From Citrus sinensis (Eukaryota > Streptophyta > Magnoliopsida > Sapindales > Rutaceae), in NCBI RefSeq assembly GCF_022201045.2, contig NC_068557.1:26575501-26639500 (forward strand): 64,000 nucleotides of DNA, given 5' to 3'. The notes under the pieces were generated by a model. The model saw nothing but the letters and a program-made list of their open reading frames with translations, ran no database searches and was not told where the DNA came from. The translations under genes were made by a program, and so were the position numbers. Positions 1 through 13,463 of the stretch are shown in pieces. Numbering within the stretch: position 1 is the stretch's first letter; each line of letters starts with the position of its first letter.

Positions 1-235
1 TTCTTTTGTTACATTAGTCAATATTTAAAGGTTAAAAAATTAACAATAATATAAAAATAGCTTTTAAATCCAATGAAGATAATAGAAAGAAATATTTTTT
101 TAAAAAAATACAATATTTAAACGAACTCTTTGAATTAAACTATGAGGACACTTTCACCTTTAAGAAAAAAGTTTAAATTAAAAAAACAAAAAAAATTGTA
201 TTTTAAAATTTAAAACAGAAACTTAATAATCGGTC
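1..235. other. AT-rich intergenic DNA upstream of the FRS gene
   Basis: Very AT-rich sequence with A runs. I see no coding potential or RNA gene in it. It is presumably promoter-distal DNA of the FRS gene that follows. Confidence 0.5.
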
Positions 236-241
236 CACGTG
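236..241. promoter_or_regulatory. G-box (CACGTG) near the start of the FRS transcript
   Basis: A perfect palindromic CACGTG core lies where base composition switches from AT-rich to GC-richer DNA, just before a plausible non-coding first exon (about 240-430). G-boxes are bound by bZIP and bHLH (PIF) factors in light signalling, which would suit a FAR1-family gene. Binding here is inference. Confidence 0.4.
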
Positions 242-1537
242 GGATGGTGTGGTGTCCGCGGTGGAGCGCGAGAAACAAAACGCGAGTATCGTAAATCGAG
301 TAACGCGAGTACGGTATCCGTTTTTCTTGCCCTAACTATCAAATTCACAAAGTCGGAAACATCTCTACTCGCCCTCTCGTTCAATCTTGCTGCTGATCAA
401 AGTGTGACTCAAGTTCATGTAAAGTCTCTCTCTTTCTCATAAATTTTTTCTTAATTTATTTTTTGTAATTTTTAATTACTTTGTTGTTCGGTCATTGCTG
501 TATGTATTTTATTATAGCTACAAGATATCTGAATTTTTAACTGTTTCTTAGCTACTTTCCAGTTCGTTTTGCTTCTTGTGTGTTAAATTTTAAGCCTTTA
601 CTCTCTTTATTTTTGCTATTATTAATCGATTTTGTGAAGTGGGTTGTTTGACATTTTAACTTTCTGCCTGTTCTAACTTCATTAGTTGGTGCTCTGCAAC
701 TCTTTTGACAAGTTAGTGATAATCTCTCATGGTTAATGAAGAAATTTAGTGAAGTGGATACATGCCATTTCAAATTTTAATGATGATTTTTGTGTTTTAT
801 TCTCTGTGGTGATACTCGTATGAATGATGTATTCACCTGTATGTTGGTTTTTGTTCTGAAATATTCTTTATTGTCTTTGTTAGGTTAGGTATTCAATTTT
901 GTAAACTATATCTTGGCATTTTCATTCCCTTCGCCTATTTCGCTTTGTGATTTCTGGTTTGAATTAGTAGTAGTTTTATTTTTGCTTGGTCTAGTCACTG
1001 GTAAGTGGCATTTTGTATGAGTTTTTGTTTAATTTGATTCCTGTGGTTTCAAAACGAGGAGAACGGCAGAAAAACTAACAAACTGCAAAAAGAAAATGCT
1101 GCAAAATTTTTAATCTGTGTTGCTTAAAGATTGCTTACCATGATGAGTAATTTTAATGCAATATACAGAATGCTCTTGAAAGATGAAATTGAAACCAATT
1201 ATTATCCTATCTTTGCTGAAATTATGCCCTCACAGAGAGCTGAACCATACCTGACTGTAGTACTGTAATCTGTTAATTCTCTGCTTGAATTGGTGAAGGT
1301 TGTTACTAACAGAAGTATTTCCACCTTGTATTCTGAGTCAGATATTTTATCCACATCACTGCATTGGTCAGCTGCACAGTCATTCTGCTTACATCAGGTT
1401 TAGATCTTCTTCTTTTGCTAACACACATGTAATTAGACTTCATCCCATTCTAAAACTTCTGATTTTTTTGGTTACTCTGTTGTTGGCATCAAATGTGTGC
1501 ATGTTCTCTTGTTTAATTTTTCAGGTACAGTTGTAGG

Positions 1538-1576
1538 ATGCTTGCTTTAGCAGTTCCTCATGGGGATAGATCTTGA
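1538..1576 (+). promoter_or_regulatory. Short uORF overlapping the FRS start codon
   Basis: In the leader part of the main exon an ATG at 1538 opens a 12-codon frame that runs across the main ATG (1560) in another frame and stops at 1576. It would reduce initiation at 1560 unless bypassed by leaky scanning. The ORF is seen directly; its effect is inferred. Confidence 0.45.
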
Positions 1577-4500
1577 ACAACCTTCAAGAGAATATTATAT
1601 GGAAGACAGTAGGTCCAATGTGAATGTTGATGTGGTTAATGCCAATGATGAAGGGAGTAATAGAGGTGGAGTCACTGTGAATTGTTTAAATGTCTCTGAT
1701 AATAATAAGGAAAATACTAGACCTAAGATTAGTAGAACAGTGGTAGATGGTAGACAGAAAGCTTATGCTGGAGATGAAATTAACCTGAATTCCATTAAAA
1801 CTATAGAGCCTCTAGAGGGAATGGAATTTGAATCGAAGGAAGAAGCATTTTCTTTTTATAAAGAGTATGCTAAGTCAGTGGGTTTTGCCACCATTATAAA
1901 AGCTAGCCGTCGATCAAGAATATCTGGAAAATTTATTGATGCCAAATTTGTATGTACTAGGTACGGAAATAAGCGAGAATCAAGTACGATAGAATCTACA
2001 GAAGTCATCAATATGGATAGTATGACAGGCATTCCCATTAAGAAGAAACGGGGTAGAATTAATCGGTCTTGGTCAAAAACTGATTGCAAGGCTTGCATGC
2101 ATGTGAAGAGAAGGCAAGAAGATGGAAGATGGATTATTTGCAGTTTCATAAAGGAGCATAACCATGAAATATTCCCAGACCAGGCATATTACTTTCGGGG
2201 TCATAGGAATTTAGATCTAGGTAATAGTAATCCTGATGGCTTGCATGCAATCCGGGAGAGAACAAAAAGAATGTTTGTCACAATGTCTAGAAAATCCGGC
2301 GGGTATAAGAAACTAGAACATCAGAAAGGAAGTGTTGTAAATCAATTAGTAAGTGCTCAACATTTAGCTTTAGAGGAAGGAGATGCTCAAGTTATGCTTG
2401 ATCATTTTATGCATATGCAAGATGAGAATCCTAACTTCTTTTATGCTATAGATCTGAATGAAGAGCAGCGTTTGAGAAATGTCTTATGGGTTGATGCCAA
2501 AAGTAGACTTGATTGTAGCAATTTTGGTGATGTTGTCTTTTTTGATACCACATATATCAAAAATGAATATAAACTGCCATTTGCTCCCTTTATTGGTGTG
2601 AACCATCACTTCCAATTTCTTTTACTTGGGTGTGTGTTAGTTGCAGATGAGACTAAATCAACGTATATATGGCTTATGCGGGCCTGGCTGAGGGCAATGG
2701 GCGGACATGCTCCAAGTGTGATACTCACTGACCAAGACAATGCCTTGAAAGAAGCTATTGCAGAAGTTTTCCCTGATTCTCGTCATTGTTTTTGTTTGTG
2801 GCATATATTTAGCAAGATTCCTGAGAAGCTCAGTTATGTGATCAAGCAACATGGAAACTTTATGACCAAATTTAACAAGTGCATTTTTAAATCATTTACA
2901 AATGAACAATTTGAAAAGAGGTGGTGGAAAATTGTTGATAGGTTCAATTTAAGAAATGATATGTGGATTCAATTGTTATATGAAGATCGTGAACGATGGA
3001 TGCCAACATTCATGAAAGATATATGTTTGGCTGGGATGTCTACAATCCAACGAGCAGAAAGCATAAACTCTTTCTTTGACAAATACATGCAGAGGAAAAC
3101 TACGTTGAAAGAATTTCTTGATCAATACAAAGCTATTCTGCAAGAGAAGTGCGAAGAGGAAGCAAAAGCTGATTTTGAAACTCGGCATAAACAACCTGGA
3201 TTGAAATCTCCCTCACCTTTTGGGAAACAGATGGTGAAAATGTATACACATGCAATATTTAAGAAATTTCAGGTTGAGGTTTTGGGAGTAGTTGCTTGCC
3301 ATCCAAGAAAAGAAAGTGAAGATGGACCAACCAAAACGTTTAAGGTTCAAGATTTTGAAGAAAATCAAGATTTCATTGTTGTGTGGAATGAAACAACATC
3401 AGACATTTCTTGTTTGTGTCGTTCATTTGAGTTCAACGGTTTTCTTTGTAGACATGTGTTGATTGTTCTGCAAATGTTTGGTTTACACAGCATACCCTCG
3501 CAATATATATTAACACGTTGGACAAAGGATGCAAAAAGTGGGCAAACGAGGAGAGAAAAGTCTGATGTGATCAAGTCTAGGGTTCAACGCTACAATGACC
3601 TATGTTGGCAGGCATTTAAACTGGGTGATGAAGGGTCTCTATCTCAAGAGAGTTACAATATTGTATTCAGTGCACTAGAAGAAGCTTTGAGAAAGTGTGA
3701 GACTGTGAATAACTCAATCCAGACTGTAACAGGGTCGGCGTTGCCGAGTCATGGACCTCATGACTATGAAGAAGTTAACCAAGGTAATGCCACATCCAAG
3801 ACAAACAAAAAGAATAATATACCCAATAGACGACAGGTTAGTTGAGTTCTAGCTGATAATTATGCTTTTATATTCTACTCTGTGGTTGAATTCTTTTAGA
3901 TGCTTATCTAATTTAGTTGAACTTTTGCACATTCTTCAGTTACATCCAGAAACAGATAACATAACCATTGGGATTCATGACTGTTGGCAACAAATGGTTA
4001 GTTATATTGCGTTCTTGTTACAACATTTTTTTAATCTCTGTACTGAAATCTGAGATATGATATTTCTATATAGCAACTTTTTAGTGTTGGTTTGATACTT
4101 GTTGTAGGGACACTCAAATTTTCATGCACCAGCCCTTGAATGTTCGTATGGCACAGTGGAGAGAATGCAAGGGATGGTAGGATTTTTGAGTAGTAACTCT
4201 AATGTGTTGAATAGGAAATTTTGGTCATTTTAAACTTTTCTAGTTGTCATTTTTTTGATGAATGCTGCTGAAATTTTAGAGTTATGGGTAAATGTTCATT
4301 GTAGGAACAATTAAACTCTCGAGCTCCAACCGTTGACGGCTATTTTGGCACTCCACAAATTTTCCAGGGAATGGTATGCCATTTTTTTTCCCTCATTATG
4401 CTGGTAAAATTATGGATTCATTAATCATTGATTCATGGCTGTGTATATGATACTGTGACATTAGTCTTATTTCAAAGCATATGTTAATCTAACTTTGCCT

Positions 4501-5263
4501 TTCTATTTTATCTTTTAGCGACAGTTAAACTCAATGGCTCCAAGCCGTGATGATTATTACAGCAATCAACAGAATATGCAAGGGCTGGTAATACATATTA
4601 TAAAGTTAGGCAGTTTGTGTGAATATCATTTTTTTTTCCCCTCCTTTTTGGGTCTTTATGAGACATCTAAATTCTGTTATTATTTGTGTTTTAGGGACAA
4701 CTGAACTCTATTGCACCAGTCAACGATGCTCATTACATCACTCAACAAAGGATGCATGGGATGGTATGGATATTCTGTGGAGAAATTTTTATTTTTAATA
4801 GGATGATGATAAATTGATAACTTTCCAGGAAGGTTTCTAGAATCTATTATGTACAATGAAAAGTGAAATTCATGCTTTTTTTGGGGCCATCACTGTCTTA
4901 CATACACACCCAAAATGACCAAAGAGGTCTGAAAATATTTTCCTGTTTTCTTGAGGTTTTAGTTAATATTTCCTTTTTCTATCAACAACTAACCACAAAA
5001 ATAATAATAATATTTCCTTTTACACTCTAGCAGGGGCAGTTGCATTTCAGACCACAGAGTACTCCAACTTGCTTTGATATTCAAGATGGTTTACAAGATA
5101 TGGTATTTAAATAATGTCATGAGATTATCTGGCCTTTGTTTCACCTATTCCTTATATTGAGTTTTGACTCTTATTCCAGAACCAGTCTAATGTTGTAGTT
5201 GGACCCTCTCAGTTGCATGGCACAACATCAAAGCATTTGCAAAGGAAACACCTCTCTCGTTAG
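1560..5263 (+). CDS. FRS2: FAR1-RELATED SEQUENCE (FRS2-like) transcription factor, 920 aa, 8 coding exons
   Basis: Nuclear regulator derived from a Mutator-like (MULE) transposase, related to FHY3/FAR1 of far-red light signalling. Coding exons: 1560-3836, 3940-3996, 4108-4176, 4305-4373, 4519-4587, 4695-4763, 5034-5102, 5180-5263; all introns are phase 0. Domains: FAR1 DNA-binding zinc-finger region about residues 85-210; MULE transposase core about 320-500, with D329 in DTTY, D391 in LTDQD and E500 in RAESIN, so the DDE-type acidic positions are still visible; SWIM zinc finger C618-x-C620-x9-C630-x-H632. The C-terminus consists of 23-residue repeats, one per mini-exon. The start follows a non-coding 5' exon and an intron whose acceptor is at about 1524. 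The short N-terminus (MGIDLEQPSREY) and the repeat tail recall Arabidopsis FRS2 (807 aa), but paralogue assignment is from memory. The family is certain; the exact orthologue is less so. Confidence 0.85.
4108..5102 (+). repeat. Array of five 69-nt mini-exons in the FRS gene
   Basis: Exons 4108-4176, 4305-4373, 4519-4587, 4695-4763 and 5034-5102 are each exactly 69 nt, phase 0, and encode related 23-residue units. The pattern is roughly G-Q-L-N-S-x-A-P-x3-D-x-Y with a Q-x-M-Q-G-M end just before each donor. The copies are diverged, so the duplication is old. Because every unit is phase 0, skipping any of them keeps the frame. The last unit has adjacent TAG and CAG acceptors (5028-5033). Confidence 0.8.
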
Positions 5264-6011
5264 CCACTGTAGAACTTGTCTAGAAAAGGTTTTGATATTT
5301 ACAGTCCATTACATCCTTGTTATGTTGAGTAGTCCCTATACGATGGCTAGTCATAAGTGAGATATCGTTTTGCCTGGAGTCTGTCTGATAATAATTTTAT
5401 TTATTTTTGCATCGGCATATGAAATCAAATCAATAAGTTGCTGCTGATTCTCAGAAGATATGGTTCTCTTGCAGGTGCCAACTAGCTAAATTCAATAGAA
5501 CAATTGAGAAGAATGAGATCTGAGATATTGTTGGTCTTACAACAAGATCTATTTGCTTTTTGGATATTGAAATTGACAATCACATGGTATCCATCCGCAG
5601 CCTGATTTGAAAAGTGAAAGAAGTTTGAAAGATGCCGATGCATTTGTTCCAAGAAGATTTTGTTCGTTGCTCTTTTTCCCAGTTTAGGAAGAGCCGTTTG
5701 TAAATGTTGTTGTGCAGTTCTTATGCCATCATTTTTTTTTTTTTTTGTATAAAATTTTCAGATTCAAAATTTCCTCTATTTATTAAAGTTCAAGACTCTA
5801 GAATTCCTCCACTATATATATATATTAATTTAAAAAAAAATATTGTTGGTTGCATCATGAAATATAATTGACATATAATATTGAGATTTAACTGATAGGA
5901 TTTGTAATATTATTGTTTTTATTATCATTTCATACTATAACAGTAATCGAGTATCGTTGATGGTAATAATAATGAAAATGCTATTTGAAAATTATCACCA
6001 AATAACAACAA
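5264..6011 (+). other. 3' UTR of the FRS gene and flanking AT-rich DNA
   Basis: After the TAG at 5261-5263 the sequence has no long frame. Two possible acceptors (about 5305 and 5475) suggest the 3' UTR might be spliced. The T run near 5733-5746 and the AT-rich stretch beyond it probably mark the transcript end. No other gene is visible. Confidence 0.4.
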
Positions 6012-6020
6012 TAATTTGAT

Positions 6021-7809
<1,789 letters not shown>

Positions 7810-7818
7810 TAATTTGAT

Positions 7819-8541
7819 TAGGAAATCAATTACCATATAAAAGATACCTTAGGGGATGATGCGGCCCGGCTGCAAGGTGTAATGATTACACCTCTAGTTG
7901 AGCTTTGGCAACTCAGTAACTTTTTTTTCTATAAGTTGTATATTAATTATTAGTAATATTAATCAACTTTGACAAACACCATCAATTTTTACTCTACAAT
8001 TTTTACTTCACAGCAATTGTAGTTTAAAGTGACATCATCTCACTATCAAATACACTCCTAAGTATGCATAAATTAAATAAGCGACAGAATTTTAAGGAAT
8101 CTAGGAAAGGAACTTGAATGGAATCAAGGGTAATTTTTGGCTATTAAAATTCGTTCATTTTTAAAATCTGAGGAATTAAAAAGCTAATGAAATTGCATAT
8201 AAACTTTATTAAAAATAAATATTAAAAAATTGAAATGGTGGTACTACGAAGTATTAGACATACATATTATATTGTAACGCACGTCATGGTGCGTGACAAA
8301 TTGACAATACGGGTGATGGATTCTCGCGGGAAGAGTTTTACTGTGGAACTAATGCCCGCGATAAAAGCTGATCGCATCCCTAAATGTAACTGTCCATGTC
8401 GGAAAAGTAACATCAATAAGTAGTCCGAGTTCCACATAAGATAAAAGACCGAACTAGACAAGTACCGCCGCTGGAGTCAAGTGAACTTATTATATACTTG
8501 AGCATTATATTTTTGCAATCGGCAAATAGAGAGACTGAGAG
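7819..8541. other. Intergenic DNA and putative PURH promoter
   Basis: AT-rich, with no convincing coding frame. A frame at 8235-8423 lacks any recognisable domain. The last 80-100 bases before 8542 are the likely 5' UTR and core promoter of PURH. I see no clear TATA box. Confidence 0.35.
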
Positions 8542-11500
8542 ATGATTAGGCTGTCCGCCGCCGCCCCCGCCAGCATAGCTGCTCAACCGCCGTACTCTAA
8601 CATCCTCTACACTCTTCTCAACAACAAGCGAATTCCAATCTTCTGCGTTCGCGTCCACACTACCTCTCTGCGCTCCAGTTACTCTCCTATCAGAGCCATG
8701 GCCCACTCTCACACCGTTTCTGTTCCAACCAATCAACCCCAGTCCTCCTCCTCCTCTCAAGGTACCGTCGTTCTTATTTTCTTTTTGAATAAATTTTTGT
8801 TCACAATTAATTTCTTTAGTAAAATTTATAAATATTTTGTAATTATTTTGTAACAGCGAATAAGCAGGCATTGATTTCTTTGTCGGATAAAAAGGATTTG
8901 GCATCTCTTGGAATTGGGTTACAAGAACTGGGGTAAATTCTTTAAACCATGCTTCCACGTTTCATTAATTTTTTTTTTTTAATAATAATTTTAGAAATAT
9001 TACTCTCATCTTAAAAGCTATTGTATCAAGTATAAAGCCGTTGAAAATATATCCTTTAAATTATGCAGCTAATTTGTTTTTGTTGTTTATGGTGATACTT
9101 TTCTGTGGCCTCTTTTGAAATCTGTAGGTACACAATTGTTTCCACTGGAGGAACAGCTACTTCTCTAGAAAATGCTGGGGTGTCTGTGACTAAAGTGGAG
9201 CAGCTCACCTGTTTCCCGGAAATGGTAAAATTGTTTGCTTTATATAAGTTTGCACTAATATTGGATTTTTTATTATATTTATAAGTATTTGATATCTATA
9301 TGTTAAATGATGGAGGGTCTGATTCAAGGAGTGAATACTCTTTTCTTCTCCTTAAATCCTTTCATTCTATTTTGTTATACTCATGTTGTGGTTCTGTGGA
9401 ATGTGATAGGTCTGAGGAATATAACTTGAACTGAAAGAAGTTCTCACTGCATAAAAAAAAATTCTTAAAAAATGGGGAATCATCTAACAACTATAAAATT
9501 GGGTTCTCCAGTTCAAGAGTGCTGGTTTGTCTTCTTGGATCTGTGATATTTTGTCAAAATTTAAAATTTTGAAGTTTAGTACTGTGCCCATGTCACTTCT
9601 CTTAGACCCCACTAAAAGGGACTTGTATCAAGAGAGTTATTTAGTACAAAAACTTTTTTTTTAAAGGGTTTTCACGAGGTTTTCTAACCTCCGAAACCTA
9701 ACAATAGATTTCCCCTTTTAGTTATAGTATTAATGTTGGCTCTCTATTTCAGCTGGATGGCCGTGTAAAAACTTTGCACCCCAACATTCACGGAGGTATT
9801 CTTGCCAGAAGAGACCAAAAGCATCATATGGATGCTCTCAGTGAGCATGGAATTGGTGGGTGACATTTGACCTCTTTTATAATGTCTGCATAATTGTCAG
9901 TGTTGCCTTAAATACGCTTTTGTCTGCATAATTGTCAGTGTTGCCTTAAATATGTTTTTCTCTTCCTTTTCCACATTTTGAACATTTGGTACATGCTTGC
10001 TTATTGCTGATACAGTATCTGTACAGGTACATTTGATTTAGTAGTAGTGAACTTGTACCCCTTCTATGATAAAGTTACTTCTGCTGGAGGGATTGATTTT
10101 GAGGATGGAATCGAGAACATTGATATTGGGGGCCCTGCCATGATTAGAGCTGCTGCAAAGGTAATTTAGTAAATGACATTGTTGACTTGTTAACTTCTAT
10201 TGGAAAGACATTTATGTTGGGTTTCTCTCTAATCTGCAACTCAAATTATGAATAATTCCATCCCTTTAAACATCTGCTAACTTCAGTACTCCATTCATTC
10301 ATTGTTAGGGACACTGAAATTATTCAACAGTTTTATCCTGATGTACAAAATTATTGTTAGACAAAATCAGAGTCAACTAAATTGTAGGGCACAAATCTGA
10401 AATGAAGGGCTGTGTCAATTGGATGTTACAAACCCAACATATTTTACAACTGCATTTAACTTAGCGTATGAAAATCTTTTTTTTTTTTTTTTTTTTTTTT
10501 TTGAGTTGAAAAAACATGGAAGAAATTCAACATGATTTCAAAAGCAGATGAGCAAAGCTAATCTTGTGTGGGGGCTATGCAAATCTTCTCTGTATCGTTC
10601 CATTTTTATCGAATGTCTCTGAACAGATAAATCTCTGAACATTTTATTCATGGGTCTTTTAGCGCTGTTCCCAAGTGGGTTGGTTAAAAATTGGTCCTTT
10701 CAAATTAATTTGTACATTTGCAATCTTCATGGGTTACAAATTTACAAGAGCTTCTCCCTTCATTTCACCTCAAGTATTTTTTCAATCTTAGAGCTCCTTG
10801 AATAATAAAATAGCAGCATAGCTAACTCAAAGCCATTTAACTAGATGTTCATTGCAATATTCATGTAATAATTTAACACATGATGCTGAATACTGATTTT
10901 CTTTTGTTTTTTGATATTCAATCATTTCTGTAACATACCTTTCATACAGAACCACAAGGATGTACTGGTTGTAGTTGGCTCGGAAGATTATCCTGCCCTC
11001 CTAGAATTTCTTAAAGGAAACCAGGATGATCAACAGTTTCGTAGAAAACTTGCTTGGAAAGCGTTTCAACATGTTGCTTCATATGATTCTGCAGTGTCAG
11101 AGTGGCTATGGAAACAGATTGCTGAAGGTACTATTTTGTTCTTAAGAGTGCCATTCTGAAACCATTACCAGTTTAGCAATGGAAAACAATGTATGAGCCA
11201 CATCTTATTCTTAAGACACAAAATTGTTAAATGGAATAGGTCAATCACTATAATTCATGAGATGATTTTGAAGGTGGTTTGGAAATGACATTTCAATGTT
11301 TCCTTTGAAAATAGATTTTAAGGATTTGTTTAATTGTCTTTTTTGGGTGCCAAGTGCATTTTTTGATTTTTTTTTTGTTTAATCTTTTTTAGAAGATAAA
11401 TTCCCTCCTAGCTTCACAGTGCCTCTTGAACTCAAAAGTTCTCTTCGTTATGGTGAAAATCCTCACCAGAAGGCTGCATTTTATGTTGATAAGAGTCTTG

Positions 11501-13463
11501 CCGAGGTTAATGCTGGTGGTATTGCTACAGCTATTCAGCACCATGGGAAGGTAAGATGCATAAAAGCTACCTGCTACACTTTTGATATGAGAATTTGTCA
11601 CCATCACAAGTGATTTAAATGCCATATATATTTTTTGATCTAGTTGGTAGATCGTATTCTAAATTTCGTTTGTAGTAAGGCATCATCATATATTTATGTA
11701 GTGACCAAAGGATTTATCAGAAGAAATGGTTAGCACAAAGCTCTGTTGGGTTGAAATATCTTTTTAATTTTTGGTTGGTCCACTTCTTACATATTATTGA
11801 ACTGGCATTTAAGGGAAAAGGTATATCAAGGTTTGTCTTTTAGGAATATTATGAACTTGGAAGCAACATAAACTGGATACCTTGAGGTGTTATTAAATGT
11901 AGATGTGTGAATTAATGGTAGCATAAAGTTAAAAAATGGAACTGGATTCTATAGTGATATAAACACTTGGTGTGAACTAAATAAATTTTGTTTCTTTTTT
12001 CCCTCATTTTCTCTGTATGTTCATTGTACTGTGTTCTTAGGATTCTGTTGGACATATTGATTGGAGAAATATGTAAATGCATCATGGTTGAATTTCTTGG
12101 CAATTCTACTTTTTCCTTCCTGATGCAGGAGATGTCATATAACAACTATTTAGATGCTGATGCAGCTTGGAATTGCGTATCAGAGTTTAAAAACCCTACT
12201 TGTGTAATTGTAAAGCATACAAATCCCTGTGGGGTAGCTTCACGTGATGATATCCTTGAAGCATATAAGCTGGCCGTGAAAGCAGATCCAGTTAGTGCAT
12301 TTGGTGGTATTGTGGCCTTCAATGTGGAAGTTGACGAGGTAATTGTTATTTATAGCTTCAAGCTCTAGCATTGAATTCATTTGTGGGATAAACTCCAGTA
12401 GATGTGTGCTCCTTGTGAGTGTCTAGTAAGCTCTTATATTGAATTTCATCAACTATGGAGCATTCCGCTATAACTTAAATCAGAATTATTAAAATCATAT
12501 TAATATTAACTGAAAATTTTGAATAACTCTGCCATGCATTACAGTGTGACAAAGTGGATTGCTGATCTAATTAACTTGAGAAGCTAGCATTAGACTTTTA
12601 CCGCTTTTTGTTTCTGATTAAATGCATTTCTTATCATCTAGGCTCTTGCTAAAGAACTCCGAGAGTATAGGAGTCCAACAGATGGTGAAACTCGGATGTT
12701 TTACGAGATCGTAGTTGCTCCCAGCTATACAGAGCAGGGGCTTGAGATTCTTCGAGGTAAATCAAAGAATCTTAGGATCCTTGAGACAAAAAAGAACAAA
12801 AAGGGAAAGCTCTCCCTCAGACAAGTTGGCGGTGGCTGGTTAGCTCAGGATTCAGATGATTTAACTCCTGAAGATATCCAATTCAAAGTGGTTTCTGAGA
12901 AAAAGCCGCAAGAAAGTGAGCTTCATGATGCTGAATTTGCATGGCTGTGTGTGAAACATGTCAAGAGCAATGCCATTGTAATAGCCAAGGTTGGGCTTCT
13001 ATTCTGATGAAACTTTTGTAATGTGCTGCTAAAAAGTGATATGTTTGGTTGAGATTTAAGAATCTGATTGTTGTTTGGACAGAATAACTGCATGCTGGGT
13101 ATGGGAAGTGGGCAGCCAAATCGTCGGGAGAGTTTGAGAATAGCTATGAAAAAGGCAGGAGATGAAGTTAAAGGAGCTGCTTTGGCCAGTGATGCATTCT
13201 TTCCATTTGGTAATCACTACTCTTACCTGGATTGCCAAGATGTAACTTAAGCTGTAAGTTATTTTCCTTTATGTCTATGTAATAATCTTGACGCTATTGG
13301 TTTCATAACAGCCTGGAAAGATGCCGTGGAAGAGGCATGTGAAAGTGGGATTGGAGTAATTGCAGAGCCTGGTGGGAGCATTAGAGATGGAGATGCCATA
13401 GACTGCTGTAACAAGTACGGGGTTGCTCTGCTCCTTACTAGTGTCAGGCATTTCAGGCATTGA
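8542..13463 (+). CDS. PURH: Bifunctional AICAR transformylase / IMP cyclohydrolase (PurH/ATIC), 600 aa, 11 exons
   Basis: Catalyses the last two steps of de novo purine synthesis, AICAR to FAICAR (10-formyl-THF dependent) and FAICAR to IMP. Exons: 8542-8761, 8857-8932, 9128-9224, 9753-9855, 10027-10160, 10950-11127, 11393-11550, 12129-12338, 12642-12989, 13083-13209, 13312-13463 (1803 nt). Residues 1 to about 72 are serine/proline-rich, fitting a plastid transit peptide. The MGS-like cyclohydrolase domain follows ([36 protein letters not shown]). The transformylase domain has [11 protein letters not shown]351-H352 in [48 protein letters not shown] and the invariant C-terminal RHFRH. Length equals that of plant orthologues (about 596 aa). 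It looks intact. It lies tail to tail with the L12 gene. Confidence 0.95.
9883..9958. repeat. Tandem duplication, 38-bp period, in PURH intron 4
   Basis: Two adjacent near-identical copies beginning TGTCTGCATAATTG, at 9883 and 9921, with one or two differences. Recent intronic duplication. Confidence 0.85.

Noticed and set aside
239..442. 67-codon frame at the start of the FRS locus
   Set aside because: No ATG context or homology; it overlaps the likely non-coding first exon.
8235..8423. 62-codon frame upstream of PURH, possible small gene
   Set aside because: No recognisable domain, poor context, and overlaps the PURH upstream region.
8413..8958. 181-codon minus-strand frame
   Set aside because: Antisense shadow of PURH exons 1 and 2; no domain.
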